Counted from the first letter of the stretch, positions 7,414 through 17,600 are shown. The stretch: DNA of 28,739 nt from Deinococcus aerius (GCF_002897375.1 NZ_BFAG01000024.1:1-28739), one strand, 5' to 3'. Notes: a model not told the origin generated them from the sequence alone. Translations and numbers: made by a program.

Positions 7414-9321
7414 GTGAACACGGTTCGTCTGACGGTCGGGCAAGCGGCCCTGAGATTCCTGGCCGCCCAGTACAGCGAGCGCGACGGCGTTCGGCAGCGC
7501 CTCATCCCCGGCGTCTGGGGCATCTTCGGACACGGCAACGTCGCCGGGCTGGGGCAGGCGCTCGAAGAATATGGGGACGCCCTTGGTCTCCCCACCTACC
7601 GCCCGCAGAACGAGCAGGGGATGGTCCACGCCGCCGCCGCGTACGCCCGGCACCGGAACCGCCTCCAGACCTTCGCCTGCACGGCGAGCATCGGCCCCGG
7701 CAGCACGAACATGCTCACGGGCGCGGCGCTCGCGACGGTCAATCGCCTGCCCGTGCTGCTCCTGCCCAGCGACATCTTCGCCAACCGCATCCCCGATCCC
7801 GTCTTGCAGCAGCTCGAACACCCGCTGGAGCACGACCTGAGCGTCAACGACTGCTTCCGACCCGTCAGCCGCTTCTATACCCGGATTTCGCGGCCCGAGC
7901 AGCTTCTCTCCGCCCTGCCGGAGGCGATGCGGGTGCTGACCGACCCCGCCGAGACGGGCGCGGTGGTCGTGAGCCTGCCGGAAGACGTGCAGGCGGAAGC
8001 CTATGACTGGCCGGAGAGCTTCCTCGCCGGGCGGGTGTGGCGGGTGCGGCGCCCTCCACCTGAACCGGAGGTGGTGCGGGAGGCCGCCGGGCTTCTCCGC
8101 AACGCCAAGCGTCCCCTGATCGTGGCGGGCGGCGGCGTGATCTACAGCGGGGCGGAGGGGCACCTCGCGCAATTTGCCGAGACGTTCGGCCTCCCCGTCG
8201 TCGAGTCGCAGGCGGGCAAGGGCTCGCTGGTGTGGGACCACCCGCACAACGCCGGGCCGGTCGGTTCCATCGGCGGCAGCGCGGCGAACCGCCTGGCGCG
8301 GGGGGCGGACGTGGTGCTGGCGATAGGGACGCGGCTCGGCGATTTCGTGACCGCCAGCAAGACGGCCTTTCAGAACCCGGACGTGCGCTTTCTCGGCCTG
8401 AACGTGGTGCCGATGGACGCGGCGAAGCTGGGGGCGCTGAGCCTCGTCGCGGACGCGCGGGAGGGATTGAACGCGCTTCAGGCCGCGCTGGAGGGATGGG
8501 CGGGAACAGGCCCGGCCTTCCGCGCCGCCGCCAGCAACCTCATCACCGAATGGCACGGCCTGGTGGACGCCCAGCGCGCCGACACGGGCAGCACGCCCCC
8601 CTCCCAGGGCGCGGTCATCGGCACGGTGAACCGCGTCACGGGCGGGAACACCACCGTGATCTGCGCCGCCGGAAGTCTGCCCGGCGACCTGCTGCGCCTG
8701 TGGCGGCCCACCGACTCCAAGAGCTACCACGTCGAGTACGGCTTTTCCTGCATGGGCTACGAGATTCCCGCCGGGATCGGCGTGGCGCTCGCCGAGCCGG
8801 GTCGCCGCGTCGTCGTGATGATCGGCGACGGCTCGTACCTGATGATGAACTCCGAGATCGTCACGGCGGTGGCGGAGAACCTGAACCTGACCGTCGTGCT
8901 GGTGGACAACCGCGCGTACATGAGCATCCGGGGCCTCCAGATGGAGTGCGGCAGCCCCAGCTTTGGCAACGAGCTGAGGCACCGCAACCCGGAGACGGGG
9001 CGGACGGACGGCCCGGTCGTCAACGTGGACTTCGTGCTGCACGCGCGGGGAATGGGTGCTCAGGCCGTGCGCGCCGAGACGCTGGACGAGTTGGAAGCGG
9101 CTCTCAAGAACGCGGGCGATCAGGGCGGCGTTCAGGTCATCGTCGTCCCCGTCAACCTGCGCGAGCGGGTGCCCGGCTTCGACTCGTGGTGGGACGTGCC
9201 GGTCGCGGAGGTGTCGGGACAGGAACAGGTCCGGCGCGCCCGCGAGCAGTACGGGGCAAGGGCCAGAGCCCAGCGCGCCTCCTTCACCCCGACCCCCGGG
9301 CGCGACGAGCAGGAAGCATGA
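7414..9321 (+). CDS. iolD: 3D-(3,5/4)-trihydroxycyclohexane-1,2-dione hydrolase
   Basis: Thiamine-diphosphate-dependent enzyme that opens the ring of the diketo intermediate to give 5-deoxyglucuronate. The 635-aa length is normal for IolD. The N-terminal pyrimidine-binding domain carries the cofactor-activating Glu (E67 in RPQNEQGMVHAA), and the C-terminal domain carries the ThDP/Mg2+ motif GDGSYLMMNSE (from residue 471) ending near LVDNRAY. The VWGIFGHGNV segment near residue 34 is also typical of IolD. The GTG start follows AAGGAG (7400-7405) at good spacing. It lies 51 nt after iolG, and its last codon overlaps the iolC start as ATGA, indicating one transcript and coupled translation. Confidence 0.95.
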   Translation: MNTVRLTVGQAALRFLAAQYSERDGVRQRLIPGVWGIFGHGNVAGLGQALEEYGDALGLPTYRPQNEQGMVHAAAAYARHRNRLQTFACTASIGPGSTNMLTGAALATVNRLPVLLLPSDIFANRIPDPVLQQLEHPLEHDLSVNDCFRPVSRFYTRISRPEQLLSALPEAMRVLTDPAETGAVVVSLPEDVQAEAYDWPESFLAGRVWRVRRPPPEPEVVREAAGLLRNAKRPLIVAGGGVIYSGAEGHLAQFAETFGLPVVESQAGKGSLVWDHPHNAGPVGSIGGSAANRLARGADVVLAIGTRLGDFVTASKTAFQNPDVRFLGLNVVPMDAAKLGALSLVADAREGLNALQAALEGWAGTGPAFRAAASNLITEWHGLVDAQRADTGSTPPSQGAVIGTVNRVTGGNTTVICAAGSLPGDLLRLWRPTDSKSYHVEYGFSCMGYEIPAGIGVALAEPGRRVVVMIGDGSYLMMNSEIVTAVAENLNLTVVLVDNRAYMSIRGLQMECGSPSFGNELRHRNPETGRTDGPVVNVDFVLHARGMGAQAVRAETLDELEAALKNAGDQGGVQVIVVPVNLRERVPGFDSWWDVPVAEVSGQEQVRRAREQYGARARAQRASFTPTPGRDEQEA

Positions 9322-10331
9322 CCCCCGACCTCATCACCATCGGGCGCAGTTCCATCGACCTGTACTCGCAGGACGTGGGGAGGCCGCTGCCCGAGGTCCG
9401 CAGCATAGGCGCGTATCTCGGTGGCAGTCCCCTCAACATCGCCGTCGGGGCCTCGCGGCTGGGCGTGAAGGCCGCCCTCGTCACGGCGGTCGGGGACGAT
9501 CAGCCGGGCGACTTCATCCTCGCGGGGCTGAGGCGTGAGGGCGTGAACACCAGCTACATCCCCCGCAAACCGGGCACGCGGACAAGCGCGGTGATCCTGG
9601 CCGTGCAGCCGCCCGACCGCTTCCCCATCACCTTCTACCGGGACAATGCGGCGGACATCCAACTCGGCATCGACGATATCCAGGCCGTGCCCGTCGAGGA
9701 GGCCCGCGCCCTCGTCGTGAACGGGACCGCGCTCTCCAGGGAGCCGAGCCGCAGCGCCACCCTCTTCGCCTGCGAGCGGGCACGTGCGGCGGGCGTCCCG
9801 GTGTACCTCGACCTCGACTTCCGGGCGAACCAGTGGCACGACCCGCGCGCCTTCGGGTTGAACATCCGCGCGCTTCTGCCAAATGTGGACGTGGTGATCG
9901 GCACCGAGGAGGAGATCAACGCAGCGATGCTGCGCGACCCCGCCGATCTCACCATTCGCCATAGCCAGATGACGGCCCCCGAGATTCGCGGCGACGTGGC
10001 GGCGAACACGGCGGCGCTGCTTTCCCGCGTGCCCACCGTCGTGGTGAAGGAGGGCGAGCGCGGCTGCACCGTTCACCGGGCGGGGGAGGAGCCGCTGGGC
10101 GTCCCCGGCTTTCCGGTCGAGGTTGTCAGCGTGCTGGGGGCGGGCGACGCCTTCGCCGCCGGGCTGATCGCGGGCCGGTTGCGGGGCTGGGACTGGTTCC
10201 GCAGCGCCCGGCTGGGGAACGCCTGCGGAGCCATCGTCGTCACCCGCATCGGCTGCGCGGACTTCACCCCCACCGGAGCCGAGGTGGACGCCTTCGTCGG
10301 GGAGAAGGGAGGCTGGGAATGCCCCGGGTGA
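9318..10331 (+). CDS. iolC: 5-dehydro-2-deoxygluconokinase (PfkB family)
   Basis: ATP-dependent sugar kinase that phosphorylates 2-deoxy-5-keto-gluconate, the step before aldolase cleavage. The 337-aa protein starts MTPDLITIGRSSIDLY, has the substrate-side signature GAYLGGSPLNIAVGASRLG (about 31-49) and the PfkB C-terminal signature LGAGDAFAAG with catalytic base D277. These blocks fit IolC well and better than ribokinase or KdgK. The ATG at 9318 overlaps the iolD stop and has AGGAAG just before it. The frame is open far upstream, but that part lies within iolD and is a shadow. The DUF2090 (IolJ-like) domain fused to some IolC proteins is absent here. Confidence 0.93.
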   Translation: MTPDLITIGRSSIDLYSQDVGRPLPEVRSIGAYLGGSPLNIAVGASRLGVKAALVTAVGDDQPGDFILAGLRREGVNTSYIPRKPGTRTSAVILAVQPPDRFPITFYRDNAADIQLGIDDIQAVPVEEARALVVNGTALSREPSRSATLFACERARAAGVPVYLDLDFRANQWHDPRAFGLNIRALLPNVDVVIGTEEEINAAMLRDPADLTIRHSQMTAPEIRGDVAANTAALLSRVPTVVVKEGERGCTVHRAGEEPLGVPGFPVEVVSVLGAGDAFAAGLIAGRLRGWDWFRSARLGNACGAIVVTRIGCADFTPTGAEVDAFVGEKGGWECPG

Positions 10332-10395
10332 CTGGCGCCTGCCCGCCGGAGACGGCGAAGGGCAACGGGCGCGCCCAGGTGGGCCAGGTGGCGAC

Positions 10396-11244
10396 GTGAC
10401 GGGGACGAACCAGTACCACACCACCCCCGATGCGCTCCCCGGCATCACCCCGGAGAGCGCCGGGTGGCAGTACCTCACCTTTCGGGTCGAGCACATGGCG
10501 GCGGGCGAGACGCGGACGGGGGAAACGGGCGAGTTGGAGATGGCCCTCGTGCCCCAGGAGGCGGACCTCACCGCTTCGGTGAACGGGGAGACGCACACGC
10601 TGCGGCGGGAGAGCGTCTTCACCCAGCTTCCGCAGGTGCTGTACCTGCCCCCGGGAACGAGCTACAGCCTCACCGCCGTGCAGGACAGCACCTACGCCCT
10701 GGGCGGCGCCCCCGCCGAAGGTCGCCTCCCCGTCCGCCTCATCCGCCCCGGGGAGATGCGGGTGGAGCTGCGCGGCGGCGCGAACGCGACCCGGCAGGTC
10801 AGCCATATCCTCGGCCCGGACCTCCCCGCCGAGCGGCTGCTGCTGTACGAGGTCTACACGCCCAGCGGCAACTGGAGCGGCTGGCCGCCCCACCGCCACG
10901 ACGGAAAACTCGGCTCCCTCTACATCGAGGAGACGTACTATTACCGCGTTTCCCCGCCGGGGGGGTGGGCCATCCACCGCAACTACAGCCCGGAGGACGG
11001 GGAGAACGAGCTGCTCCTCGCGCGGGACGGCGACCTGATCCTCTCGCGGCGGGGGTATCACCCGGTGGCCGCCGCACCCGGCAGCAACGTCTACTACCTG
11101 AACTACATGGCGGGAGAGGCCCAGGGCGAGGACCGCGGCCGCCCCCCCGTGGACGAGGCCGCATGGGCCTGGATGCGCGGGGACTGGGAGGGCCAGGCGA
11201 TGGAATTGCCCTTCGGGGACGCGCGGCGGGGGGAGGTGCCGTGA
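10396..11244 (+). CDS. iolB: 5-deoxy-glucuronate isomerase
   Basis: Converts 5-deoxy-glucuronate to 2-deoxy-5-keto-gluconate. The 282-aa protein has two cupin-like halves. The C-terminal half holds the metal site expected of IolB: WPPHRHDGK (H166, H168), a Glu at 178-179 in YIEETYYY and H222 in GYHPV. The LYEVYTPSGNWSGWPPHRHD region is characteristic of the family. The start is GTG at 10396, 64 nt after iolC, with only a weak AGGTGG site before it; no better in-frame start was seen. A repeat-rich gap follows before iolE. Confidence 0.93.
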   Translation: MTGTNQYHTTPDALPGITPESAGWQYLTFRVEHMAAGETRTGETGELEMALVPQEADLTASVNGETHTLRRESVFTQLPQVLYLPPGTSYSLTAVQDSTYALGGAPAEGRLPVRLIRPGEMRVELRGGANATRQVSHILGPDLPAERLLLYEVYTPSGNWSGWPPHRHDGKLGSLYIEETYYYRVSPPGGWAIHRNYSPEDGENELLLARDGDLILSRRGYHPVAAAPGSNVYYLNYMAGEAQGEDRGRPPVDEAAWAWMRGDWEGQAMELPFGDARRGEVP

Positions 11245-11621
11245 GGGGGGATGGCGGACAGCCCACCTCGTTCCCGGTAGCCCCAGAAGCTCCTCCCCCT
11301 TGAACGCCTGATGTGCAATACAGAAAGCACCGCGTGGGATGAGGTCTTTTCCTCCCTCCCCCCTTGCGGGGGAGGGTCGGGGAGGGGGGTGGCGAGCGTA
11401 GCTCGCCCTCGTGACAGACAACGAAAGGTCCACCTCGCCCAACTTCTCATCTCGCATCAAACGTCCTGAGGGGGGTGGGCGTCCAGGGCCATTCAGAATG
11501 TTCAGGCTCCTCCTGCCGACCCGCACAGCAGGGCAAGCCCCACTTGCCACCCCCCTCTGCAGGCAGCTCTACGAGTCCCGACCTCCCCCGCAAGGAGGAG
11601 CAAAAAAACCAGGAGCCATCC
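11245..11621. repeat. Repeat-like spacer between iolB and iolE
   Basis: No gene is supported in these 377 nt. Two strong hairpins lie side by side: CCCTCCCCC (11354-11362) pairing with GGGGGAGGG (11368-11376), and GGCGAGC (11391-11397) pairing with GCTCGCC (11401-11407) around a 3-nt loop. C-rich/G-rich tracts recur at 11469-11477 and 11550-11555. This looks like a dispersed intergenic (REP-like) element inserted into the iol operon, and it may attenuate or process the transcript before iolE. AGGAG at 11611-11615 serves as the iolE ribosome site. Copy number in the genome is unknown. Confidence 0.5.
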
Positions 11622-12518
11622 ATGATCCAAGTTGCCAATGCTCCCTGCTCGTGGGGCGTGATCGAGAACATTTCAGGCGAGCGCGGCGGGTACGCCACCG
11701 TTCTCGACGAGATGCGGGACACCGGCTACGTCGGCACCGAGCTGGGCGACTGGGGCTTCATGCCCACCGACCCGGCGACGCTGAGCGGCGAGCTGAACGC
11801 CCGCAACCTCAAGCTGCTCGGCTCGTGGGTGAGCGTCCACCTCCACGACCCTGACCTCCACGCGCAGAGCGAGGCCGAGGCCGTCCGCACTGCCCGCCTC
11901 CTCGCCGCCGTGGGGGGGCCACAGGCCGTCGTGGTGCTGGGCAACGACCCCTACACCGATCCCATGCGGACGCTGAACGCGGGCCGCATCACGCCCGGGA
12001 TGGGGATGACGGACACCCAGTGGGAGGTCTTCGCCGCCGGGGCGAACCGGGTGGCCCGCGCGGTGATGCGGGAAACGGGGCTGCGGACCGTCTTCCACCA
12101 CCACATCGGCACCTGGGTGGAGACGCCCGCCGAGGTGGGGCGCCTCCTCGCCCTGACCGATCCCGAGGTGCTGGGCCTGTGCTTCGACACCGGGCACTAC
12201 ACCTTCGCGGGGGGGGACGCGGTCGACGGGCTCCGGCGCTTCGGGGACCGCATCTGGCACGTCCACTTCAAGGACCAGGACCCCGGGGTGGCCGGGCGGT
12301 CGCGCGCGGAGGGCTGGGACGGGGTGACCTCGGTGGGGCGCGGCGTCTTCTGCGAACTGGGAAGGGGGAGCGTGGACTTCCCCGCCGTGCTGCGGCAACT
12401 GCGCGGGAACGGCTACCAGGGCTGGGTCGTGGTCGAGCAGGACGTGCTGCCCGGCCTGGGGAGCCCGGCCCAGAGCGCCCGGCGCAACCGCGAGTACCTC
12501 CGGCGCATCGGGCTGTGA
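11622..12518 (+). CDS. iolE: Inosose dehydratase-like TIM-barrel protein
   Basis: Probable inosose dehydratase, converting 2-keto-myo-inositol to the trihydroxycyclohexanedione used by IolD. The 298-aa protein begins [13 protein letters not shown], typical of IolE-like AP-endonuclease-2-family TIM barrels. The metal ligands seen in this superfamily are placed as expected: E167 (TWVET), D189 (CFDTGH), H215 (VHFKD) and E272 (VVVEQD). An IolI/IolH-type inosose isomerase or epimerase cannot be excluded by reading alone, but no other dehydratase is present in the cluster. The ATG at 11622 is chosen because AGGAG lies 6 nt upstream and the conserved start follows directly; the frame extends upstream into repeat sequence. 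Confidence 0.82.
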   Translation: MIQVANAPCSWGVIENISGERGGYATVLDEMRDTGYVGTELGDWGFMPTDPATLSGELNARNLKLLGSWVSVHLHDPDLHAQSEAEAVRTARLLAAVGGPQAVVVLGNDPYTDPMRTLNAGRITPGMGMTDTQWEVFAAGANRVARAVMRETGLRTVFHHHIGTWVETPAEVGRLLALTDPEVLGLCFDTGHYTFAGGDAVDGLRRFGDRIWHVHFKDQDPGVAGRSRAEGWDGVTSVGRGVFCELGRGSVDFPAVLRQLRGNGYQGWVVVEQDVLPGLGSPAQSARRNREYLRRIGL

Positions 12519-12725
12519 GGAGGCCCGGGACGGCGCGCCTGTCCCCCTTTGGCCCCGGTCCGGCGCGCGGCAGCGGGGGCGAGGCTGACCCGGGGCGAGG
12601 TACATTCAGGCGCTCCGGGCCAGGACTTCCGCCGCGCTGCTCGGCCACGACCCTGCACACTCTCCGTCCCCTGGGCGACAGTTCCCCCCGGGGTGCCGGG
12701 TTAAGGTGTGCGCGGGAGGCAACCT

Positions 12726-14591
12726 ATGAAGCGCTGGTCACCCCTGGCCCTGGTTACGCTGATGCTCGCGGCCTGCTCGCAGCCGGGTCCCACGTCGAGC
12801 ACCCCACCTGACGGCAACTACGATGATGTGGACGCCACCTGGACACAGCCGCCGTCCCTCTCCTCGCAGGCCCTGACGGCCGGAGTCAACACGCTCTACT
12901 ACGAACGCGCGCTCACCGCCACAAACGGCTGGGGTCCTATCGAGACGGACCGCAGCAACGGGGAACAGGCGGCCGGGGACGGGAAGACCCTGACCATAGG
13001 CGGCACCACCTTCCCGCAGGGCTACGGGGTCCATGCGCCCAGCGAGCTGAAGTACAACCTGGCGAGCACGGACGGCTCCTCCTGCACGCGCTTTCAGGCG
13101 CGGGTCGGCATCGACGACGAGGTGGGGAGCCGCGGCAGCGCCGTCTTCCAGGTCTGGGGCGACGGCGAGAAGCTCTACGACAGCGGCCTGATGACGGGCG
13201 CGGACGCGGCCCGGACGGTGGACGTGAACATCAGCGGCCGGAGCACCCTGCGGATGGTCGTCACCGACGGCGGGAACGGCAAGAGCTACGACCACGCCGA
13301 CTGGATTCGCCCGACGATCACCTGTACCGCGGGCGCGGCCCTCACCCCGCAGACGGTCAGCGTTCCGTCCTCGATGCGCTCGGCCCCCTTCGACCAGACG
13401 CGGACGCTGAATGTGCCCGCCGGGTCGCGCATCTCGGTCGTGGCACGGGTGCCCGGCGCGCGGTTCCTCCTCACCCTGCCGAACGGGGACCTGCTCGTGT
13501 CGCAGCCGGGGCAGGGGAAGGTTCTGCGCCTGCAATCCGGCGCCGCTCCGGCGGACCCCAAGACTGCCTCCACCCTGCTCAGCGGCTTGAAGCAGCCCCA
13601 TGACCTCGTCCTCTCCACCCAGGGGGGCCAGGCGTACCTGTACGTGAGCGAGACGAACCGCGTGAGCCGCTACCCGCTGCGCAACGGGGTGCCCGACCCG
13701 GCGGCGGGGCAGACCATCGTGGGCAACCTCCCCGACGCCAGCCTGCCGGAACTGCGGGGCAGCTACGGCCACGCGCTGAAGAACATCGCCATCGACGGGA
13801 GTACCCTCTACGTCTCCATCGCCTCGGCGACGAACGCGGACCCCGCCGACCTCGCCGCCACGCCCAAGCGCGGGGCGATCTACACCTACAGCGCGACCAC
13901 GCCGAACCAGAACGGGACGGCTGGAACCCTCTACGCCCAGGGCATCCGCAACGCCGAGGGGCTGGCGATCGCGCCCGGCACCCGCGACCTGTGGGTCGCC
14001 GTGAACAACCGCGACAACATCGCCTACCCCTTCCACCGGGACTTCGACGGCGACGGCAGCGACGATTACGGCAAGGTCATTCCGGCCTACGTGGACAACC
14101 ATCCGCCGGAGGAACTCATCCGCGTTCGGAGCGGCGGAAACTACGGCTGGCCCTTCTGTAACCCCAACCCGGACAACGGGGTGCTGAACATGCCCTTCGA
14201 CCGCGACGTGCAGAACAACGCCGACGGCAGCCGCCTCAACTGCGACACGGCGGACCGGGTGACGGTGGGGATGCCCGCCCACTCGGCGCCGCTGGGGCTG
14301 ACCTTCTGGACCGGGACGGGCGTGCCCGCCGCCTATGCCGGGGGCGCGGTCGTCGGCCAGCACGGCTCGTGGAACCGCACCAGCTTCAGCGGCCACAAGT
14401 TCGTGCTGTTCCCGAAGACGGCGGATGGCCTGGGGCCGGAGCGCGACCTCGTGACGGGCTTCGTGACGGACCCGGTGAACAAGGTGCGCTGGGGCCGCCC
14501 GGTGGACGCGGCGGTGGCGCCCGGCGGCGGGCTGTACCTCAGCGACGACTTCAGCGGCAGCGTCTACTACCTGTCGCCGCCCAGCCCGTAG
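12726..14591 (+). CDS. Lipoprotein: NPCBM domain plus sorbosone-dehydrogenase-like propeller
   Basis: Exported, lipid-anchored protein of 621 aa. The signal peptide ends in a lipobox LAAC (14-17, lipidated C17), followed by a Ser/Pro-rich linker. Residues about 50-200 resemble NPCBM carbohydrate-binding domains (GGTTFPQGYGVHAPSEL, VFQVWGDGEKLYDSG, DHADW). From about 235 to the end is a beta-propeller of the L-sorbosone/glucose dehydrogenase class (PNGDLLVSQPGQGKVLRL, QGIRNAEGLAIAPGTRDLWV, GGNYGWPFCNP, GQHGSWNRTSFSGHK), probably PQQ-dependent sugar oxidation at the cell surface. The ATG at 12726 follows GGGAGG. It begins 207 nt after iolE; TACATT (12601-12606) is a possible -10, without a clear -35. 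The substrate is unknown. Confidence 0.85.
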   Translation: MKRWSPLALVTLMLAACSQPGPTSSTPPDGNYDDVDATWTQPPSLSSQALTAGVNTLYYERALTATNGWGPIETDRSNGEQAAGDGKTLTIGGTTFPQGYGVHAPSELKYNLASTDGSSCTRFQARVGIDDEVGSRGSAVFQVWGDGEKLYDSGLMTGADAARTVDVNISGRSTLRMVVTDGGNGKSYDHADWIRPTITCTAGAALTPQTVSVPSSMRSAPFDQTRTLNVPAGSRISVVARVPGARFLLTLPNGDLLVSQPGQGKVLRLQSGAAPADPKTASTLLSGLKQPHDLVLSTQGGQAYLYVSETNRVSRYPLRNGVPDPAAGQTIVGNLPDASLPELRGSYGHALKNIAIDGSTLYVSIASATNADPADLAATPKRGAIYTYSATTPNQNGTAGTLYAQGIRNAEGLAIAPGTRDLWVAVNNRDNIAYPFHRDFDGDGSDDYGKVIPAYVDNHPPEELIRVRSGGNYGWPFCNPNPDNGVLNMPFDRDVQNNADGSRLNCDTADRVTVGMPAHSAPLGLTFWTGTGVPAAYAGGAVVGQHGSWNRTSFSGHKFVLFPKTADGLGPERDLVTGFVTDPVNKVRWGRPVDAAVAPGGGLYLSDDFSGSVYYLSPPSP

Positions 14592-14609
14592 GGGGGAGGG
14601 CGCCCATTT

Positions 14610-17600
14610 TCAGGAGAGGTCACGCCTGCCGCTGCCCGGCCCCGGGATCAGGCACGCCGTCCGCGCCGAGGACGTAATCCAGGCCTCCCGGGCGGCCTCC
14701 TCGGGGAGGGGGCGGGAGAAGAGGTAGCCCTGGCCCAGGGTGCCGCCCAGGTACAGCAGGTGCAGGCGCTGCGCCTCGGTCTCGATGCCCTCGGCGACCG
14801 TCTCGATCCCCAGGGTGCGGGCCAGGGCGAGGACGGTCTCGACCACGCCGGAACTCGCCCGGTCCTCGCCCAGGCCGGTCACGAAGGAGCGGTCGATCTT
14901 CAGGGCGTCCACCGGAAAGCGGTGCAGGAAGCCCAGGCTGGAGTGCCCTGTGCCGAAGTCGTCGATATGCACCCGCACGCCCAGGTCCCGCAGCCGCCCC
15001 AGAATCCGCGCGGCCCCCTCGCGGTCCTCGACGAAGGTAGTCTCGGTGACCTCCAGGTGCAGGGCGCCGGGCGGGGTGCCCGTCTCCTCCAGCACGGCCC
15101 GCACGTCGTCCGCGAACGAGTCGAGCAGGAACTGCCGGGGCGAGACGTTGACGTGGATGCCGCAGTCCCCGCCCGGCAGGGCCGCCCGCCAGGCGCAGGC
15201 GCGGCGCAGCACCGCCAGGCCCAGGTTCACGATCAGGCCCAGCTCCTCGGCCAGCGCGATGAACTCGCCCGGGGGCACGGGACCCAGCACCGGGTGGGTC
15301 CAGCGGGCCAGCGCCTCGAAGCCCCGGATTCGCCCCGAGGCGAGCTCCACGATGGGCTGGTAGGCGAGGTGGATCGCCCCCGACGCGACCGCCCCCGGCA
15401 GGTCGGCCTCCAGCCGGAGCTGGCGCACGGCGCCCTCGTGCATGGCGGGCTCGAACACCGCGTACGGGAGGTGGCGGGCGCGTTTGGCGCGGTACATGCT
15501 CAGGTCGGCGTCGCGCAGGACCTCGGCCGCCGAGAGGTAGCCGGGGCGGCCCGGGGCGATCCCCACGCTCACCGACACCCGCAGCCCGTGGCCCGAGACC
15601 GCGAAGGGGGCGGCGAGCGCCGCGTGCAGCCGGGCCGCCGCGCCCCGGGCGTCCTCGAAGCTGGAGCGGCCCGTGAACAGCACCGCAAACTCGTCCCCGC
15701 CCAGCCGGGCGACCAGCCGCCCCGGCATCGCCCCGCGCAGCCGATCGGCAAACGCCACCAGCAACTCGTCGCCGACGCTGTGGCCCAGGCTGTCGTTCAC
15801 CACCTTGAAGCGGTCCATGTCGAGGTACAGCACCGTGTACCCCGCCTCGCCCCGCCCCCGCGCGCCCCGCACCGCCCGCTCCAGGGCCGCGAGCAGTTCG
15901 CGGCGGTTGGGCAGCCCGGTCAGGGGGTCGTGCGACGCCGCCTGCGCGAGCTGCGCCTCAATGGCCTGCCGCTGGGTGATGTCGCGCGAGGAGGTCAGGA
16001 AGTGGGTCACGCCGCCCGGCCCCCGCACGGCTGAAACGCCCGTCTCGAACCACACGAAGCCGCCGCCGGCCCGGCGCAGGCGCACCCGCAGCGGCGCGGA
16101 GGGTCCGGCGGGGAGCTGCTCCGGGACCGAGAACCTCGCCAGGAGGTGCAGGTCGGCCGGGTGGATCAGGGGGCGGGGATGGGTGCCCAGCAGCGCCGCC
16201 GGGTCGTAGCCCAGCAGGGTGCGGACGCTGGGGCTCACGTAGGCGAAGGTCCCGTCCGGGTGGTGCAGGCACACCAGGTCGCTGGTGTGTTCGGCGAGCA
16301 GGCGGTACAGCGCCTCGCGTTCCTGGACCTGCTCGTGCAGGTGCGCCCGGTCGAGCGCGTAGCCCACGTACTCCCCCACCGCCTCGATGAGGCGCCAGTC
16401 GTCCCGCGAGAGCTGGCGCTCCCCCACCGTCTCCACGTTCAGGACCCCCACGACCTCGCCCCCCCGGCGCAGGGGCACGCAGACCTCCGAGCGGATGCCC
16501 TCGCAGGCCCGGAGGCTGTGCGGGTCGTCGGCCAGGTCCTCCAGCCACACCGCCTCCCCGGTGCGGGCGACCCGGCCCATCACGCCCGACTCCAGCCCCA
16601 CGCGACCAAGCACCCGCGGGTAGCCGAGCTGGTGCTGCAACTCCAGATGGTCCCCCCGGCGCAGGTAGACGCTGACATGGGTGTAGCCCAGGAGCTGCGC
16701 GAGCGCCTCGTTCACCGCCCGGATCACGCCCCGCACCTCGATCTCCCGGCCCAGCGCCGTGCGGACGCGGTGCAGCAGGTCGAGTTCGCAGCGCTGCCGG
16801 GCCGCCCGCTGGTACAGCCGCTCGCGCTCGATGGCCCGCCCCAGCCACCCGCTGAGCGTGACCATCAGCCGCAGGTCGTCCCCGGTCAGCGCCCGCGCCC
16901 CGGTCTCGATGTTCAGGACGCCGACCCGCGTGTCCCCGTCCGAGAGGGGCACGCACAGCTCGCTGACAACCTCCGGGAAAAAGGCCACGTACCGGGGTTC
17001 GGCGCGCACGTCCGGAACGAGCAGGGCCTCGCCCGTCGCCGCGACGTGGCCCACGACGCCCCGGTTCACCGGAAAGCGTGGGAGGGCCGGGCTGCCGACG
17101 GGCGGCTGGACGACCAGCTCGCCCCCCTCCAGCAGCCCGATATGCACGTGTTCGTAGCCCATCACGTCCCGCACGATCCCCACCAGGCCGCCGAACAGCT
17201 CGGCCTGGTTCGCCGCCCGCACGATCACGTCCCGGGAACGGTCGAGCAGCGCGAGTTCCTGCCGCGAGCGCCGGACCTCCTCGCCCAGGGTGGCCCGCTG
17301 CACGGCGAGCGCGACCTGCGCCCCGAACAGCTCCGCGGGGCGGGCGCTGCGGGCCAGCTCCTCGGGGGCGCAGCCGCTGTGCAGGTACAGGATGGCCGCC
17401 GGCTGGGCTTCCGGCGAGAAGGGCACGGCCAGCGTGGAGCGCCAGGCGGCGTGCCTCCAGCCACGCCGCACGGCCCCCAGTCTGGCCGGGTCCAGCACGG
17501 CGGCGAGGTGGGCCAGCACGTCGCCGTACACCTGGCTGGGCCGGGCCGGGTCGTAGAGCAATTCGTGCGCCCCGAAGGTGAAGGTGTTCAGGTCGTCCGG

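Noticed and set aside
6205..9042. Very long minus-strand frame (945 codons) opposite iolG and iolD
   Set aside because: High GC at third positions removes stops on the opposite strand. The sense strand encodes two well-recognised enzymes.
12533..12575. GGCGCGCC-type inverted repeat after iolE as terminator
   Set aside because: The possible stem is only about 7 bp around a loop of more than 20 nt with no T-tract, and is expected by chance in such GC-rich DNA.
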